Source of the DNA: Oxalobacteraceae bacterium
Lineage (GTDB): Bacteria > Pseudomonadota > Gammaproteobacteria > Burkholderiales > Burkholderiaceae_D
Reading direction: 5' to 3'
NCBI GenBank assembly: GCA_025352145.1
Contig: JANXTY010000036.1
Span: 1 to 64,000 of the forward strand
Length of the DNA stretch: 64,000 nucleotides
The translations under genes were made by a program, and so were the position numbers. Shown here piece after piece: positions 63,041 to 64,000 of the stretch. Positions within the stretch are counted from its first letter, which is position 1. Each line of letters starts with the position of its first letter. The notes below the pieces were generated by a model. It made no database searches. It worked only from the letters and a program-made list of their open reading frames with translations, and had not been told where the DNA came from.

Positions 63041-63598
63041 TCAAACAGTAAGTTCTGCCAATGCGTCCAGTGCATCCTTGGCCTTTTTTGTTTTTCCAGC
63101 CCGGGAGGGCATATGGCACAAACCGCAGAGATAATCATTATGTAGGTCCAGACAATGAACCACGAAATGTCCGCGACATTTTTCACATGATGCCATTGAT
63201 AACATCTTCACGTCAAAAAAACGAACCAGCGTCCATGCGCGCGTTATCGAAAGAACCGGCTCCTCACCAACATCAGCCGGAACCTGTTCCAAGTATAACT
63301 TGTAAGCTTTAATCAAAGCCTCGATACCAGAAATTCCCGCATGGTCGACAAGATATTTGTGAATATTAATGAAGAGAGAAGAATGAATATTGGGCTGCCA
63401 GGTAATAAACCAGTCGGTAGAAAACGGCAGCATTCCTTTAGGCGGTGAGACGCCCTTTAATTCTTTATATAATTTCAGCAAACGCTCGCGTGAGAGGATT
63501 ACCTCCGACTCTAGCAATTGCAATCGCGCCCCGAGATTAATTAGCTCAATAGCAAGCTGAATTTCTTGCGCTTCCGACACTACGCTTTTCTTTGCCAT
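63041..63598 (-). CDS. flhC: Flagellar master regulator subunit FlhC
   Basis: 185 residues. It has the FlhC helical core (AIELINLGARLQLLESEVILSRERLLKLYKELKG) and the zinc-binding cysteines CEKC and CGLC (about 142-166). With FlhD it forms the FlhD4C2 activator of class II flagellar genes. It follows flhD by 45 bp. Confidence 0.95.
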   Translation of the reverse strand: MAKKSVVSEAQEIQLAIELINLGARLQLLESEVILSRERLLKLYKELKGVSPPKGMLPFSTDWFITWQPNIHSSLFINIHKYLVDHAGISGIEALIKAYKLYLEQVPADVGEEPVLSITRAWTLVRFFDVKMLSMASCEKCRGHFVVHCLDLHNDYLCGLCHMPSRAGKTKKAKDALDALAELTV

Positions 63599-63643
63599 TT
63601 TACTGACCTCTGCGGATTAAATAACAAAAAAAATATACAGGCA

Positions 63644-63961
63644 TCAAACAATTTCTTCGACAGCCTGACCTGCCATCAGAATGGCCGCATGAGAGTTCGC
63701 TAGCACGCGATTTTTATTGTAATTTGTCAGCATCATAAGAATTGCGCTGTCATCAAAACGGAAACGAGCCAACATCATATTTGACCCAGCCAGCTTTAGT
63801 ATTTGGGAATTATTCATGCCCTCAATCAGGTCAGCAATTTCTTGCCCAAGGCCCAGACGAAATACAGCCGTTGCTTTATCAAAACGAATCATTTGTTGGG
63901 CGAGCATTAGATAGCTCAAGTTAGCATCGCGTATTTCCGCCATCATATCGTTCGCATTCAT
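63644..63961 (-). CDS. flhD: Flagellar master regulator subunit FlhD
   Basis: 105 residues from ATG 63961, which has GGGAG six bases upstream; ATG 63967 lies on top of that site. The FlhD fold is plain: DANLSYLMLAQQMIRFDKATAVFRLGLGQEIADLIEGM. It is complete, with its promoter region outside the window. It is the first gene of flhDC and the top of the flagellar cascade that should include motAB and che genes. Confidence 0.95.
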   Translation of the reverse strand: MNANDMMAEIRDANLSYLMLAQQMIRFDKATAVFRLGLGQEIADLIEGMNNSQILKLAGSNMMLARFRFDDSAILMMLTNYNKNRVLANSHAAILMAGQAVEEIV

Positions 63962-64000
63962 CCTCATCTCCCAATGATTGAAGCACGCTCGCCATAAGCA

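Overview
The window reads as chromosome from a motile Gram-negative betaproteobacterium of the order Burkholderiales. Family Oxalobacteraceae (a Herminiimonas- or Undibacterium-like organism) is my best guess. The reasons are the order flhD-flhC-motA-motB-cheY-cheA-cheW-cheR-cheD-cheB-cheY-cheZ, an oxepin-CoA-hydrolase-type crotonase, rdgC, a bifunctional-type mnmC, and moderate GC content. No tRNA, rRNA, CRISPR array, complete insertion sequence or phage gene was seen. Taxonomy is inferred from gene content only.

Layout. (1) 1-2133: 3' part of a secreted zinc phospholipase C-like protein, followed by a gap with a possible fibronectin-like remnant. (2) 2526-24583, minus strand: a complete MSHA-type (type IVa) pilus locus, transcribed mshE-G-F-B-A-C-D-O-P-Q-I-(pilN-like)-J-K-L-M-N and then a FimV-like gene. 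The two halves of the classical Vibrio order are swapped, a strong terminator follows the major pilin gene, and two copies of a small inverted-repeat element sit in its gaps. (3) 24872-42833, plus strand, head to head with the MSHA locus: a second, divergent type IV pilus/type II secretion-like machine. It has an ExeA/MshM ATPase carrying a SPOR-like domain, a lipoprotein secretin, a TPR protein, GspE and GspF proteins, a fused PilM/PilN-like protein, PilO-like and PilP-like proteins and three prepilins. It is bracketed by the two halves of an ABC-2 transporter (ATPase at the start, permease near the end) and carries its own response regulator and an unusual histidine kinase. Two decayed pilin 5' ends lie in tandem upstream of the last prepilin. 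This is the best candidate for an undescribed system in the window.

(4) 42971-50815: housekeeping and accessory genes. These are a small membrane protein, a crotonase, a large Ig-repeat lipoprotein, a nu-class-like GST, an MnmC whose methyltransferase half looks degenerate, RdgC, and an unrecognised protein. An intergenic inverted-repeat element lies between the Ig-repeat lipoprotein and the GST. (5) 51129-63961, minus strand: flagellar master regulator flhDC, a membrane-bound SAM methyltransferase, motAB, a second CheZ-like protein, cheY, cheA, cheW, cheR, cheD, cheB, cheY, cheZ and an EAL/HDOD protein.

Together the genes describe surface motility and adhesion: flagella with chemotaxis, an MSHA adhesion pilus, and a second pilus-like or secretion apparatus of unknown output. 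Many 10-21 bp perfect tandem duplications are scattered through the window, mostly at gene edges, suggesting ongoing small-scale slippage or duplication.
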